From Sphingobium sp. MI1205 (GTDB lineage Bacteria; Pseudomonadota; Alphaproteobacteria; Sphingomonadales; Sphingomonadaceae): a stretch of DNA of 64,000 nt. The notes below the pieces were generated by a model. It was not told the DNA's origin. It did not search any database and worked only from the letters and a program-made list of their open reading frames with translations. A program made the position numbers and the translations under genes. Shown piece after piece: positions 27,117 to 39,188 of this stretch (the first letter of the stretch is position 1; every line of letters begins with the position of its first letter). The stretch covers positions 377,501 to 441,500 of the forward strand of contig NZ_CP005188.1 of NCBI RefSeq assembly GCF_001563285.1, given 5' to 3'.

Positions 27117-29790
27117 TGCCACCGATGCGCTAGCGCCAAATACCCCCGTTTCGCATCCGATACACGGTACGGGACAAGTCATTGCCGATACCGGTGCCAC
27201 GGTAGTGGTTCGTTTCGGCGCGGAAATCCAACAGGTCCTGCGCTCCGAACTCGCCCTTGCCCGCTCGCTCGAACTTGCTCTGGGCGTCGGCCAGCTCGAT
27301 GATAGCGCCGATGGCCTGCTGCGCGCCAGCGCACTGGCGATCCGTTCGGTCAACGACCAGTGGGGGGTGTTCTCGCGCTCGCGTGTGCAGCTACTTCCAC
27401 ACCAGCTCTGGGTCTGTCACAAGGTCAACCGGCAGTGGCCGTTCCGCTGGTTGGTCGCCGACGACGTGGGGCTCGGCAAGACAATCGAAGCGGGCCTGGT
27501 CCTCATGCCACTGGTGGCACGCGCACAGGTGCGCCGCCTGCTGATTCTCGCGCCCGCCAAATTGGTACCGCAGTGGCAGGCGCGACTGCGCCAGATGTTC
27601 GATCTCCGCCTGCAGATATACGACCGCGAGGTAGACAAGCCCGCTGCCGATTTCTGGGGAACGGCGCAGATGGTCGTTGCGTCGGTCCATACACTCAGGC
27701 GCGAGGTCGCTGAGGGGCGCGCCGAGGCCAGTCGCTTCCTTGATGCCGAGCCGTGGGACGCGGTCGTCGTCGATGAAGCGCATCACCTTCATGCCGACGA
27801 GAGAACAGGGGAGACGCTTTCGCTTGAGTTATTGAAGGAAATGGAGAGGAGACAGAAAATCCGGTCGCTGCTGCTGTTCACCGGCACGCCACACCGCGGG
27901 AAGGATCATGGTTTCTTGTCTCTGCTTAGTCTGCTCGACGCCGAACGGTTCGGGCCGGACAAGGACGTCGATGAGCAGCTCGCCGCGTTGCCCGACTTCA
28001 TGATCCGCAACAACAAGGCTACAGTTACCGACCTCAAGGGCAACCGCCTGTTCACGCCGGTCACAGTCGAAACGCGCGACTATGCCTTCTCCGAAGCTGA
28101 GGCCAAGTTCTACGAAACACTGAGCGCCTTCATCATCGACGGCCGCGCCTATGCCTCTACACTCGATGGAAGAGCGCAGTCTGCCAGGATGCTGCTCCTA
28201 ATTGCACTGCAGAAGCTCGCCGCATCCTCAATCGCGGCTATCCGTAGCGCGCTGATCAAGCGCCGGGCAAAGCTGGCGGCCGTGGCCAAGAATGCGAGAG
28301 TGGCACTCAGCATTCCCGAGGAGGCTGAAACGCTCGACGACCAGGCGATCCAGGTAGAGAACACCTTGGCGCAGATGCTGGTAGAGCTGATGGACGGCGA
28401 GGTCGCGCGTCTCGATGAACTGCTGGAACTCGCTGAGCCGATCGTGCACGAGCAGAAGATCGAGCGACTTGTCGGCCTGATCGACAAGGATTTGCCGGAA
28501 AACGAACCGGTCCTGCTGTTCACCGAATATAAGGCGACGCAGGCGATGGTCGTCGATGCATTGCACGATCGCTTTGGGCATGGATGCTGCGCCTTCATCA
28601 ACGGCGACGGACGGCTCGACGACCTTTCGCTCGCTAATGGCAGCCGCGGCCCGCGCAGTTGGACTCGGGAGGCGGCCGCCGACGCATTCAACGGTGGGAA
28701 GGTGCGCTTCCTCGTATCGACGGAGGCCGCAGGAGAAGGCATCGACCTTCAGGAACGCTGCGCCACGCTCGTACATGTGGACATGCCATGGAACCCGATG
28801 CGGCTGCACCAGCGCGTTGGCCGTCTGTCGCGTTACGGTCAGAAGCGGCCAGTCCAAGTTTTCATCCTGCGAAATCCGGACACTGTCGAGGCTCGGATCT
28901 GGGATCTTCTCAATACCAAGCTGGAGCGCATACAGGCCGCACTCGACGTCGCAATGGACGAGCGCGAGGACATCAGCCAGCTGGTTGTAGGCATGAGCGG
29001 TCCGGCGACGATCGAGGCGATCTTTGCCGAAGGGCAGACGCGCGGGCGCGAAGGGCTGACTCAATGGTTCGATCAGCGTTCCGCCACGATTGGTGGGCGC
29101 GACGTCGTGGAGAGCGTTCGGAATATGCTTGGCAGCGTTAGCCGCTTCGATTTCGCACAAGTCGGGCGTAATCTCCCCCAAGTTGATCTGCCAGATCTCG
29201 AACGCTTTTTGAAACTCGAGCTTGAACGTCAGGGGCGGCGCGCCATGAGCCGCGCCGATGGATTAGAGGTGAACTCGCCCGATGCCTGGAGCAAGTCCGA
29301 CTACGCTATCAGTAAGAAGTACACGGGCCTCGTGTTCGATCGCAACGCTCCGATCGACTCAAAGCAGGCTCCGACCAGATTGGTAGGCGTCGGCCATGCA
29401 CTGTTCGACCGTGCTCTGCTGGAAAGTGAGAGGCGCGACGTGTTCCTCGCAACGTGCAACAGGCTTGATTCTCCGCTGCTTGTTGCCACGATTAGCGATG
29501 AAGTCACTGGCCAAGGCCAAACGGTCAGCCGCGTTGTAATCGGGGCGTGGCAGGATCCTGAGGGCAAGGTGCACATCCTTCGCGACTGGGAACTGTTACA
29601 GCGGTTGAACCGTCTTGGCCGATCGGATGCCGCGACAACTTCCCTGCAAAACGGAGGCGCGGCTCTGGCAACGCTCACCAAGGCCTTGCTGGCGCACGCC
29701 TATGAAGCAGCGCCAGGCATCGCAGAAGGCATGACCCGCCCGACCGTAAGAGGCGAAGTGTTGCTTGTCCCTGAGGAGATGGCAGATTGA
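27109..29790 (+). CDS. SNF2-type superfamily 2 helicase/translocase
   Basis: An 893-residue ATPase. The N terminus (VSHPIHGTGQVIADTG…VVVRFG, 14-39) looks like a small SH3/Tudor-like barrel. Motor motifs: WLVADDVGLGKTIEAGLVL (Walker A near 117-128), VVVDEAHHLHADE (about 220), LLLFTGTPHRGKDH (motif III), then the C-terminal lobe with VRFLVSTEAAGEGIDLQERC and MRLHQRVGRLSRYGQK (arginine finger, about 530-575). The layout recalls RapA-like and DISARM DrmD-like SNF2 enzymes. The C-terminal 250 residues are unassigned and show no nuclease motif. With the giant sacsin-like protein it forms a two-gene operon, so it probably supplies DNA translocation or remodelling to a larger complex. Confidence 0.8.
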   Translation: MLDATDALAPNTPVSHPIHGTGQVIADTGATVVVRFGAEIQQVLRSELALARSLELALGVGQLDDSADGLLRASALAIRSVNDQWGVFSRSRVQLLPHQLWVCHKVNRQWPFRWLVADDVGLGKTIEAGLVLMPLVARAQVRRLLILAPAKLVPQWQARLRQMFDLRLQIYDREVDKPAADFWGTAQMVVASVHTLRREVAEGRAEASRFLDAEPWDAVVVDEAHHLHADERTGETLSLELLKEMERRQKIRSLLLFTGTPHRGKDHGFLSLLSLLDAERFGPDKDVDEQLAALPDFMIRNNKATVTDLKGNRLFTPVTVETRDYAFSEAEAKFYETLSAFIIDGRAYASTLDGRAQSARMLLLIALQKLAASSIAAIRSALIKRRAKLAAVAKNARVALSIPEEAETLDDQAIQVENTLAQMLVELMDGEVARLDELLELAEPIVHEQKIERLVGLIDKDLPENEPVLLFTEYKATQAMVVDALHDRFGHGCCAFINGDGRLDDLSLANGSRGPRSWTREAAADAFNGGKVRFLVSTEAAGEGIDLQERCATLVHVDMPWNPMRLHQRVGRLSRYGQKRPVQVFILRNPDTVEARIWDLLNTKLERIQAALDVAMDEREDISQLVVGMSGPATIEAIFAEGQTRGREGLTQWFDQRSATIGGRDVVESVRNMLGSVSRFDFAQVGRNLPQVDLPDLERFLKLELERQGRRAMSRADGLEVNSPDAWSKSDYAISKKYTGLVFDRNAPIDSKQAPTRLVGVGHALFDRALLESERRDVFLATCNRLDSPLLVATISDEVTGQGQTVSRVVIGAWQDPEGKVHILRDWELLQRLNRLGRSDAATTSLQNGGAALATLTKALLAHAYEAAPGIAEGMTRPTVRGEVLLVPEEMAD

Positions 29791-29956
29791 GCGAACGCAC
29801 TTTTCTCAACGGCTCCTAGCGTACGCACGTATCGGAAAGTGCCGACTGTGAGAACGAAAAGAGCCAGCCAGCGCCTGCCCGACCGGAGTTTTCATGAACG
29901 GCCACCCCGTTAGGCCAGCGGCCATATTGAGTCCGAACATCGGAGCGTGTCAGGAT

Positions 29957-29980
29957 ACAAAACCAGCGGGCTATCCGCTG
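29957..29980 (-). terminator. Intrinsic terminator at the end of the sbcDC operon
   Basis: On the minus strand CAGCGG-ATAGC-CCGCTG is followed by GTTTTGT and overlaps the sbcC stop codon. The stem is perfect and the T-run is short. It also marks the boundary with the convergent SNF2 operon. Confidence 0.5.
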
Positions 29981-31482
29981 ATCACCGATAGTTCGCTACG
30001 GCCACGGGCGACGGGCGTCACTTCGATCTTCACGGGGATCCGTTCTTTGATCTCTTCGACATGGCTGATGACGCCCACTCTGCGGCCCGTCGCATGGAGG
30101 TGCTCCAATACCGATAGGGCTTGGCCGAGGCTGGCCCCATCTAATGCGCCAAACCCCTCATCAATGAACAGGCTTTCGATCTTGAGGCCGCGGCCGGTGG
30201 ACATCTCGGCAAGGCCGAGCGCCAAGGCGAGGCTGATCAGGAAGCGTTCTCCGCCCGAAAGGTTGTGCACACCGCGGATTTCGCCAGCCATGTCATGATC
30301 GACGACCTGGATAAGCATGTCGGCACCAGAAGCGCGTTGAAGTTCATAGCGGGGCTTGAGATCCGTAAGCCTCGAATTTGCGTGCGCCAGCAGGCGATCA
30401 AGCGTTAGCCCCTGGGCAAAGCGCCGGAATCGAGCGCCCGTCGCATCGCCGATGAGTTCATCAAGGGCGAGCCACACCCGCGCCGCTGCCCGCTCGCGTT
30501 CCAAGTCGGCACGAAGCTTCGTAGTCTGCGTCCGAACCTCATCATCCCGGCGGAGCACGAATTGGGCATCTTGGAGCGCCTTCTGCGCCGCCTCGCCCGC
30601 GTGCTTGGCTTCGCTGACCGCTTGAGCAAGGGCATCGCCAGAGAGGGAAGGAGGGTCAGTCTGATCGTGGCGGGTCAGATCCTGCTGCCGTTGAATCAGT
30701 AGGGCAGCGGCATGCTCTGCGGCTTTGTCGATGCTGGCAAGAGCCTCAGCCTCCTGATCGATGGCCTCCTGTCCCGCTCGAGTTGCGTCGGCGACGGCGT
30801 CTTCTTCGATCGCCAACTCAGTAAGGCGTGCGTGAAATCGACCTTGGCGATCCAGATGGTCTTTGATCCTGCGCTCTGCTTCTTGGTCCGCGGACTCTTT
30901 GTGAGCGGTTGCGGCCGCCTGCTGCTCTCGCGCCTTGCTGGCCTCTACTTGGGCAACTTCCAAAGCTCGGCGGCTCTGCGATAGGGCCGCTTCGTTGCGG
31001 GCGACGACGATCTCCACCGTGTCGCCGCCAAGCAGGCTTTTCCGAGCGTCCGTTTGCCGAAGATGATCTTCCTCCCACCCCTTCGCTTGAGACTCGATTT
31101 CTTCGAGTCGGGCGGTGGCTGTGGCGGTCTCCGTACGCGCGTCAGCAACGGATCTCTCCAGCCCCGGAATTGCGGCGAGGAGCCGTGAATGTTCCGCAGA
31201 ATGGGCGCGCCAAGCCTTGGCAGATTCATCGAGCCAGGCTGCGGGGTCAGGTAACTGTCGCCAATGTGCGCTGCCGCCGAACCTTGCGTCGATCGATCGC
31301 GCGAGCCGATCTCGTGTTTCGGTAGCGTGCAATTGGCGTTCCGCTATGCCGCTCGATTGCTGCTCGATATCGCGCACTGTCTGAGCGGTGAGACTTGAGG
31401 CTGCGCGGCATTTCTCCCACTCGTTTCGAGCCTTTTCATCGGCGACTGCGCGGCGACTGACAGGATGCGAGCGTAGCGACAA
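29971..31482 (-). pseudogene. sbcC: SbcC, C-terminal part cut off by IS21-family element
   Basis: The C-terminal 490 or so residues of SbcC: a long coiled coil (AVADEKARNEWEKC onward), then FRRFAQGLTLDRLLAHANSR, the ABC signature HNLSGGERFLISLALALGLA, Walker B IESLFIDEGFGALD and VGVISHVEEIKERI. The first dozen residues of the open frame are encoded by the inserted element. With the N-terminal part at 34.1-36.3 kb it made one SMC-like ATPase that partners SbcD to cut hairpins and protein-blocked DNA ends. As it stands the ATPase is split, because the signature and Walker B sit on one piece and Walker A on the other. Confidence 0.85.
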
Positions 31483-31648
31483 TCAAGATGAGAATCGGTT
31501 GTTGGGGTGTCGGTGAAGGACGGAGGGCGTAGCCCGAAGCCCGTAGCCGAGACCCCAACAACCGATGGCCCTTCAATGGAGGAGCCGCAGATCGTCGGGG
31601 CCGACCCAATATTCATTGGCATATCCAGATTGGAGGGAGATGCCGTGA

Positions 31649-34011
<2,363 letters not shown>

Positions 34012-34045
34012 CCCGGCACCATGAACCCGCCGCGACAATCTGTTC

Positions 34046-36328
34046 TCATCCTGATAGTCGCTGACCTCTCACCCAGATCGTCGCGCTATAGGCGACCTGC
34101 GCAATCGTGACTGCGGTCCTCGCCTCCGTCATCGAAGCGCGCTGCTTATCCAGCGCGGCGAGTTCGCTTTGCAGAGTGGCTTCGAAGTCAGGCCCGGCCG
34201 GATCAAGGTCCACCGAGCTGCACTTTTCTGACAGGACTGCAAAGGCAGATTGGGCATTATTGCTGGCCGCAGCCAATGCAGCGGTCTGACTTTCTATGTC
34301 GTGGTCCAGCCGGAGGATTGACTGGTCAGTAGCCTGGATGCCTGCGGTGAGGGCGGCCTCTTCAGCGGTCTTTGAAGACAATGAGGCGTCCAGCTCGGCG
34401 ATGCGCTCCCGCTGCTCCCGAAGCTGTAGGCCCAAGAGCGAGTCGATCGCACTCAACGCATGTTCGGTCGCTCCGCAAACTGGGCAGGCCTGTCCATCCT
34501 CAAGCGTGGCGCGAAGTTGCATTGCCGCTTCGCCCGAGGCCGTTTCGGCTAGCTCGCCGGCACGCCGTGCCTCCTGCAATTGCGCTCGCAGAATAGGAAG
34601 GGAGGAGCTGACCTGGGAATGCCGGACGACCAGATCTTTGCGTTCGGCCTTAGCGTCATCGAGATTGCTGCGCAGACGAACCAGGAGGTCACGGGATGTT
34701 TGTACCTGAGCTTCTTGATGCTTCCAGTCTACTAGGAGAGGAGAAAGACCTCCCAGGCGATCCCGTTTTTCAATGAGCGCTGAGAAGGCAGCATCGGATG
34801 GTGCTGAAGCCTTAGCCTCGTCCAATATGTTGCGAGCCCATATGGCAGCGGCGGCTGTTCCCTCTTCGGCTGCCTTGGCGGCTTCCCATGTGGCGTTGGC
34901 CTCTATTTTGGAAGCCTCTGCTTCCTTTGCGCTCTCTGAAAGCTGGGACAGCTTTATATCGACGGCTGCGATCTCGACGAGCTCTGCCGCGAGTTCCTGC
35001 TGCTGTGCAGCCAATGTGGCAAGCCCGGCGTTCGCCGTAAGCCACGATGCATGAACGTCTCGGGTCTCTATGGCCTCAGTCAACGAACCGCCGGCAGCCT
35101 TCTCAACCTCTTTACATTCGGATAGGGCTTGCGCGCGCGCAGCGCGGACGCCTGCTATGCCATCGAGTGATACGCTTGTTTCGGAAAGCTTGCGGTCGAG
35201 CGTGCGGGCTTCTTCGATCTCAGGAGATTGCGCCGCAACCCGTTCCGTTTCGACCTGGACGTTAGCTATCGCCTGATTTTCTTCGGTTGCCGTTTGCGTT
35301 ACGCGTTCGCTTGCCTGCTCAAGTGCACTTTGCCGCAGGACAACAGTTTGCTGCGCTTTTTGCGCCTGCGTGGCCGCTTCCTGGACCGCGGTCCAGTCTC
35401 CGGCGAGCGCGTACGCCGCTTTGCTTAGGCGCAATGCTTCGTGCCGAGGGGCGGCTTCTTCGCGGGCTGCGTTCGCGATCGATGCGGCCAACTCACATTC
35501 CGTCACCTTGTTGGCCAAGGCAATGCGATCGGTCTCCCAGCGAACAGCTTTGGAGAGTTCTCCCAGCGCAGACGCGGTTCGATCTGCAACGTCCTTCGCG
35601 GCGCTTTGCTGCTCTTCGGCGATCCGGCGTGTTTCGTCGTCGAGGCCGTTCTGCGCCTCAATGCGGTCTAGGATTGCCTGCTGCTGGGCCCGGAGCGTCG
35701 TTGCCTTTTCATGAGCTGCGCGGCCAAGACTCGCATAAATATGTGACCCGGTCAGCCGTTCGAGTAGCTGGGCTCGCTCGTTATCGTCAGCCTTGATGAA
35801 GGCTTCGAAATCGCCCTGCGCCAGGAGGACGGCCCGACGAAACTGCTCAGCTGACAAACCGACGAGACGGTGAATCTCCGCTAGCGTTTCAGTTTTGGTC
35901 CCACCCAAGATCTCGCCGTCAGCAAGGCGCGTGAGGTTGTGCCGGGTGGCCTGCATGCGGCCATCGGTCTTCTGACGGGCGCGCTGAACGGTCCATCGAG
36001 CACGGTATCGCTCGCCGTCCCGGCCCACGAAGTCCAATTCCGCATACCCCTCACCGGAGCCATGCCGAAGGATGGCCCTAGGGTCTCCTGCCGACAACTC
36101 GTCACCTTGGGCAGTTTCGAACTTGGCCCGTGCCGGTGCTGCGCCGAGACGTGGTACCGAATCGAACAATGCCAGGCACATTGCGTCAAGCAGGGTAGAT
36201 TTCCCTGCGCCTGTCGGGCCGGTGATCGCAAAGATGCCGGCGTCGCTTAGTGGCTCGGCTTCGAAATCAACTTCAAAATCGCCGTTCAGGCTGGCGAGAT
36301 TGCGTCCGCGGATTGCTAGGACACGCAT
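34046..36328 (-). pseudogene. sbcC: SbcC, N-terminal part cut off by IS21-family element
   Basis: The N-terminal 750 residues of SbcC: MRVLAIRGRNLASLNGDFEV, Walker A AITGPTGAGKSTLLDA (35-49), the Q-loop LLAQGDFEAFIKADDNERAQ (about 168-187), a long coiled coil and the zinc hook ACPVCGATEH (near 616-625) through which two dimers join. The last 15-20 residues are encoded by the inserted element. The start overlaps the sbcD stop (TAATG). A product from this fragment would bind nucleotide but lacks the signature and Walker B needed for hydrolysis, so the SbcCD nuclease is probably inactive unless the element leaves precisely. Confidence 0.85.
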
Positions 36329-37560
36329 TAGGCGTCCTCCCTCGATGCTTGAGTCTCAATGAGAAGGGTCTGAAACGCTTGCTTCAAATCATCCGGTGGT
36401 TCGCTGCCGTGAGCCCGCTCGAACAGCTCTGCGAAAACAGCATCAGGGAGGAGTTCGGCTAGATCTACATCGCGCTCAGCGATGGCTTGGTTGGTGGCCT
36501 CACGAGCCGAGATCCGTGCAATGCGCGTCAGCCGCACAGCCTTCCCATCGAGCGCCGCCATGACCCGAGCTTGTAGGTTCGGTTCAGGGCCATCAACGAG
36601 TACCGAAACTTCCACAAACGGATGCAGCCCGCGAGGAAGATCGGAATCGAAGTCCAGTCCCTGAATTGCGACCTCAACCTCACTGATCGGCTTTGGGCCG
36701 TCACCCGGGATCGTCAGAAAGGGGACGATGCGGGGAATTTCTTCCTCTCGGGCCTTCGCGCCGTCCGGCACAAGGTCGACTATGCTGACGGAATGGCGGT
36801 AGAGCCTTTCCGTTGCGGACAAGGGGAATGGTGAACCCGCATAACGGATCAGAGTATCGCCCTTGATCGTCTGAGGACGATGAAGATGGCCAAGCGCAAC
36901 ATAAGCTGCTCGGTCGTCAAAAAGCGCTGTGGCTTGGGCTTCCTCACCCCCTACGGTGATTCGACGTTCTGAATGTTCGGAGATGTCCCCTTCCGCGACG
37001 TGAAGGTGGCCAGTCACTATGAGGGGCAATCCGTCTGCTTTTGCAGCGCCCGCCGCCAGAACATTGGCGTACAACTCGCCAAGGCCGCCAGCGCCCATAT
37101 CTCCCGGCCGGCAATAGGGGACGGCTGCCAACCATGCTGCGGTCTTACCCGTCCGACCGGTGAGTGGGATCAGCAATCTATCGAGGTCCGCTACGCCGTT
37201 TTCACGGGGTAGGGAGCCCACAAGGTGAATACGCCCTGGTCCAAGAAGTGCGGCGGGCAGATTGATCCTCGCTGCGCTGTCATGGTTCCCGCCAATGATG
37301 ACGACCTGCAGCTTGGGGCAGCGCGCCGTAGCGTCCCGAAGGAAGGCATAAAGCCGTGCCATGGCTGACACCGGCGGGTTCGCTACGTCATATATGTCGC
37401 CCGTGACGAGCAACAGATCCGCTTCTTCGGCTATTAGGCGATCCAGAAGCCAGGACAGAAATGCGTCATGCTCTGCTTCTCGTTCATGGCTGAACAGCTC
37501 ATGCCCGATGTGCCAGTCAGAACTATGGATCAGCCGGAAGGCCGGTATCGATTCGGTCAT
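36328..37560 (-). CDS. sbcD: SbcD metallophosphoesterase nuclease subunit
   Basis: A 410-residue Mre11-family phosphoesterase. Metal-binding motifs in order: IHSSDWHIGH (D15, H17), VTGDIYD (D55), IIGGNHDS (N92, H93, D94), IVTGHLHVAEGD and ALGHLHRPQ. The C-terminal part contains the capping domain and the SbcC-binding region. It appears intact. It is translated just before sbcC (TAATG overlap). The SbcCD complex opens hairpins and trims blocked double-strand ends. With sbcC split by an insertion, this subunit may lack its ATPase partner in this strain. Confidence 0.88.
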   Translation of the reverse strand: MTESIPAFRLIHSSDWHIGHELFSHEREAEHDAFLSWLLDRLIAEEADLLLVTGDIYDVANPPVSAMARLYAFLRDATARCPKLQVVIIGGNHDSAARINLPAALLGPGRIHLVGSLPRENGVADLDRLLIPLTGRTGKTAAWLAAVPYCRPGDMGAGGLGELYANVLAAGAAKADGLPLIVTGHLHVAEGDISEHSERRITVGGEEAQATALFDDRAAYVALGHLHRPQTIKGDTLIRYAGSPFPLSATERLYRHSVSIVDLVPDGAKAREEEIPRIVPFLTIPGDGPKPISEVEVAIQGLDFDSDLPRGLHPFVEVSVLVDGPEPNLQARVMAALDGKAVRLTRIARISAREATNQAIAERDVDLAELLPDAVFAELFERAHGSEPPDDLKQAFQTLLIETQASREDA

Positions 37561-37631
37561 GGGTTCAATTTCGCAAAATTGGCGACAGAAATGGACGTAA
37601 CTCGATTGCGGCGGAGATGGTCAGCGGCGGC

Positions 37632-39188
37632 TTAGCAGCCATCTCCGCTCTGGCAGAGGTGTCTGGCAAGGACGATCATGGCTTCCGTGTCCCGTCCGCA
37701 ATAAGCTCGTAGCGCCGTATCAAGTGCCGCTCGGCGGTCTTCCGTCGTTGCGGGGGAGATGGCCTCCAGATATGCGGCCTGGGCGTTCCCGCCGTCTTTG
37801 ACCTCCAACTCTGAATAATCAAGATCTGGGGCGACGGTGGGCAGAACAGCCTTGATCGACCAGCTTCCACGTTGGTCGCGGTGATACCAGTTGGCGCGAG
37901 TGACCGGCAAAAGGTCGACGACCCGCTCAATGATCGAGTTGAGATTGTCCGCCAGATCAGGGAAAAAGTCAGCAAGTTCGCGAAGGCGCCCCTTTTCAAA
38001 GCTAGCGTTGTAAGCGACTACCGCGCCCGACCTGGGGATCATCCTTACCAGCGCTTCGGCACAGGCCCTGCGTGGGTCCGCCCCGTCCAGACTGAGGAAT
38101 TCATGGTGCTGAAGGCTTCCATCCTCCGCTTCGATATGAGCGGAAAACTGGAACGGCACCTGTTGATAGGGGTGGGTACCCACCCAGCGAGGAATGGCAA
38201 AAGCGATCGTCTCAAAGTCCAACCACGTTCGGGGGAAGGCCCAATCTGCCATGGCGGCTCGGGCACCTTCCACATTGTGATCGGGCTCGCCGCTAAGGGT
38301 AGCTTGAAATACCCGTTGATGGGTCGGATTGGTCAGCGCCGCAGGGTCGACCTCGAAAAGATCCTCGACCCCGCGCTTTAGCCACTGATTGCCCCCCCCG
38401 TATGGAAGCACGGTCACAGGCCATTCCGGGCCGGGAGGAAGCGCTGCTTCGCAATATGTGGCGAAATTGCACGGGAGCCCGTTGCAATGGGAGCCCGGAA
38501 GGACGGTGGGTTCGGTGCCAGTGAGCGTTTCGCGTGCAGCTGCCACTACTGCGGCTCGCGTTTCGACGCGATCCTGTATGTTGGAAGTGAGGTCGCTGTC
38601 GAAAAATAGGCCCTCAAGCGACCCATCAGGTTTGAGAACGAAATCGGAATCCAGATGACGAATCGCTGCGCTCTCGATTGGAACGCCGGCTTCGCGGGCG
38701 ACCCAGACCTGCGTTGCTAGGTCATTGACGTGATAGTCCTTGGGCTTGGTCGAGCTTTTGACCTCGGCCATGTGCCAGCCACCAAGGCCATTTGGCTCGA
38801 GAATATCGACCCGCACCAGAACGCCATCATGCTGAAAGGTGGCTTCGAAGATCGGATCCTCGTGACCGTTTTCCAGCAAAGCCTTCGTCGTCGCCAACGC
38901 AGCGGACAGATCGGGTTCAGCCTCCACCATGACACCGCCCGGCAAGAGCGAGCAGGCAGCCTCGCCAACCTCGTGCCCGGCAGCGAACCGCGCTTCTGCG
39001 CCCTCATCGTCTTCCGCGAGTTCAGGGCGATGAACCGATAGCCATAGCCGCTTCGGGCATTGCTCGAAATAGGTGATCCTCGATTTGGACAGACCATGCG
39101 GGCGCGGTGAGACGCTCATGCTGCCACCCTCATGATGAGGTTGAGGAGGGGGAGGAAGAATCGTGGAGAGCTGATCGTCATGGTTCAA
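37632..39188 (-). CDS. DUF2779 family protein, PD-(D/E)XK plus RNase H-like regions
   Basis: A 518-residue protein at most. The N-terminal half resembles Cas4/RecB-type nucleases: LSKSRITYFEQCPKRLWLSV, VLVRVDILEPNG, WHMAEVKSSTKPKDYHVND with E-V-K, plus cysteines (CNGLPCNFATYC) that could bind an iron-sulfur cluster together with the early Cys. The C-terminal half is DUF2779: TWLDFETIAFAIPRW near 320, VVAYNASFEKGRLREL and ALRAYCGRDTEAMI, like the three acidic exonuclease motifs of the DnaQ fold. It would then carry two nuclease sites. An ATG at 39119 with GAGG before it is an alternative start; the one at 39188 overlaps the upstream gene by ATGA. It sits between a WYL regulator and sbcDC, so a DNA-repair or defence role is likely. 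Confidence 0.75.
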   Translation of the reverse strand: MNHDDQLSTILPPPPQPHHEGGSMSVSPRPHGLSKSRITYFEQCPKRLWLSVHRPELAEDDEGAEARFAAGHEVGEAACSLLPGGVMVEAEPDLSAALATTKALLENGHEDPIFEATFQHDGVLVRVDILEPNGLGGWHMAEVKSSTKPKDYHVNDLATQVWVAREAGVPIESAAIRHLDSDFVLKPDGSLEGLFFDSDLTSNIQDRVETRAAVVAAARETLTGTEPTVLPGSHCNGLPCNFATYCEAALPPGPEWPVTVLPYGGGNQWLKRGVEDLFEVDPAALTNPTHQRVFQATLSGEPDHNVEGARAAMADWAFPRTWLDFETIAFAIPRWVGTHPYQQVPFQFSAHIEAEDGSLQHHEFLSLDGADPRRACAEALVRMIPRSGAVVAYNASFEKGRLRELADFFPDLADNLNSIIERVVDLLPVTRANWYHRDQRGSWSIKAVLPTVAPDLDYSELEVKDGGNAQAAYLEAISPATTEDRRAALDTALRAYCGRDTEAMIVLARHLCQSGDGC

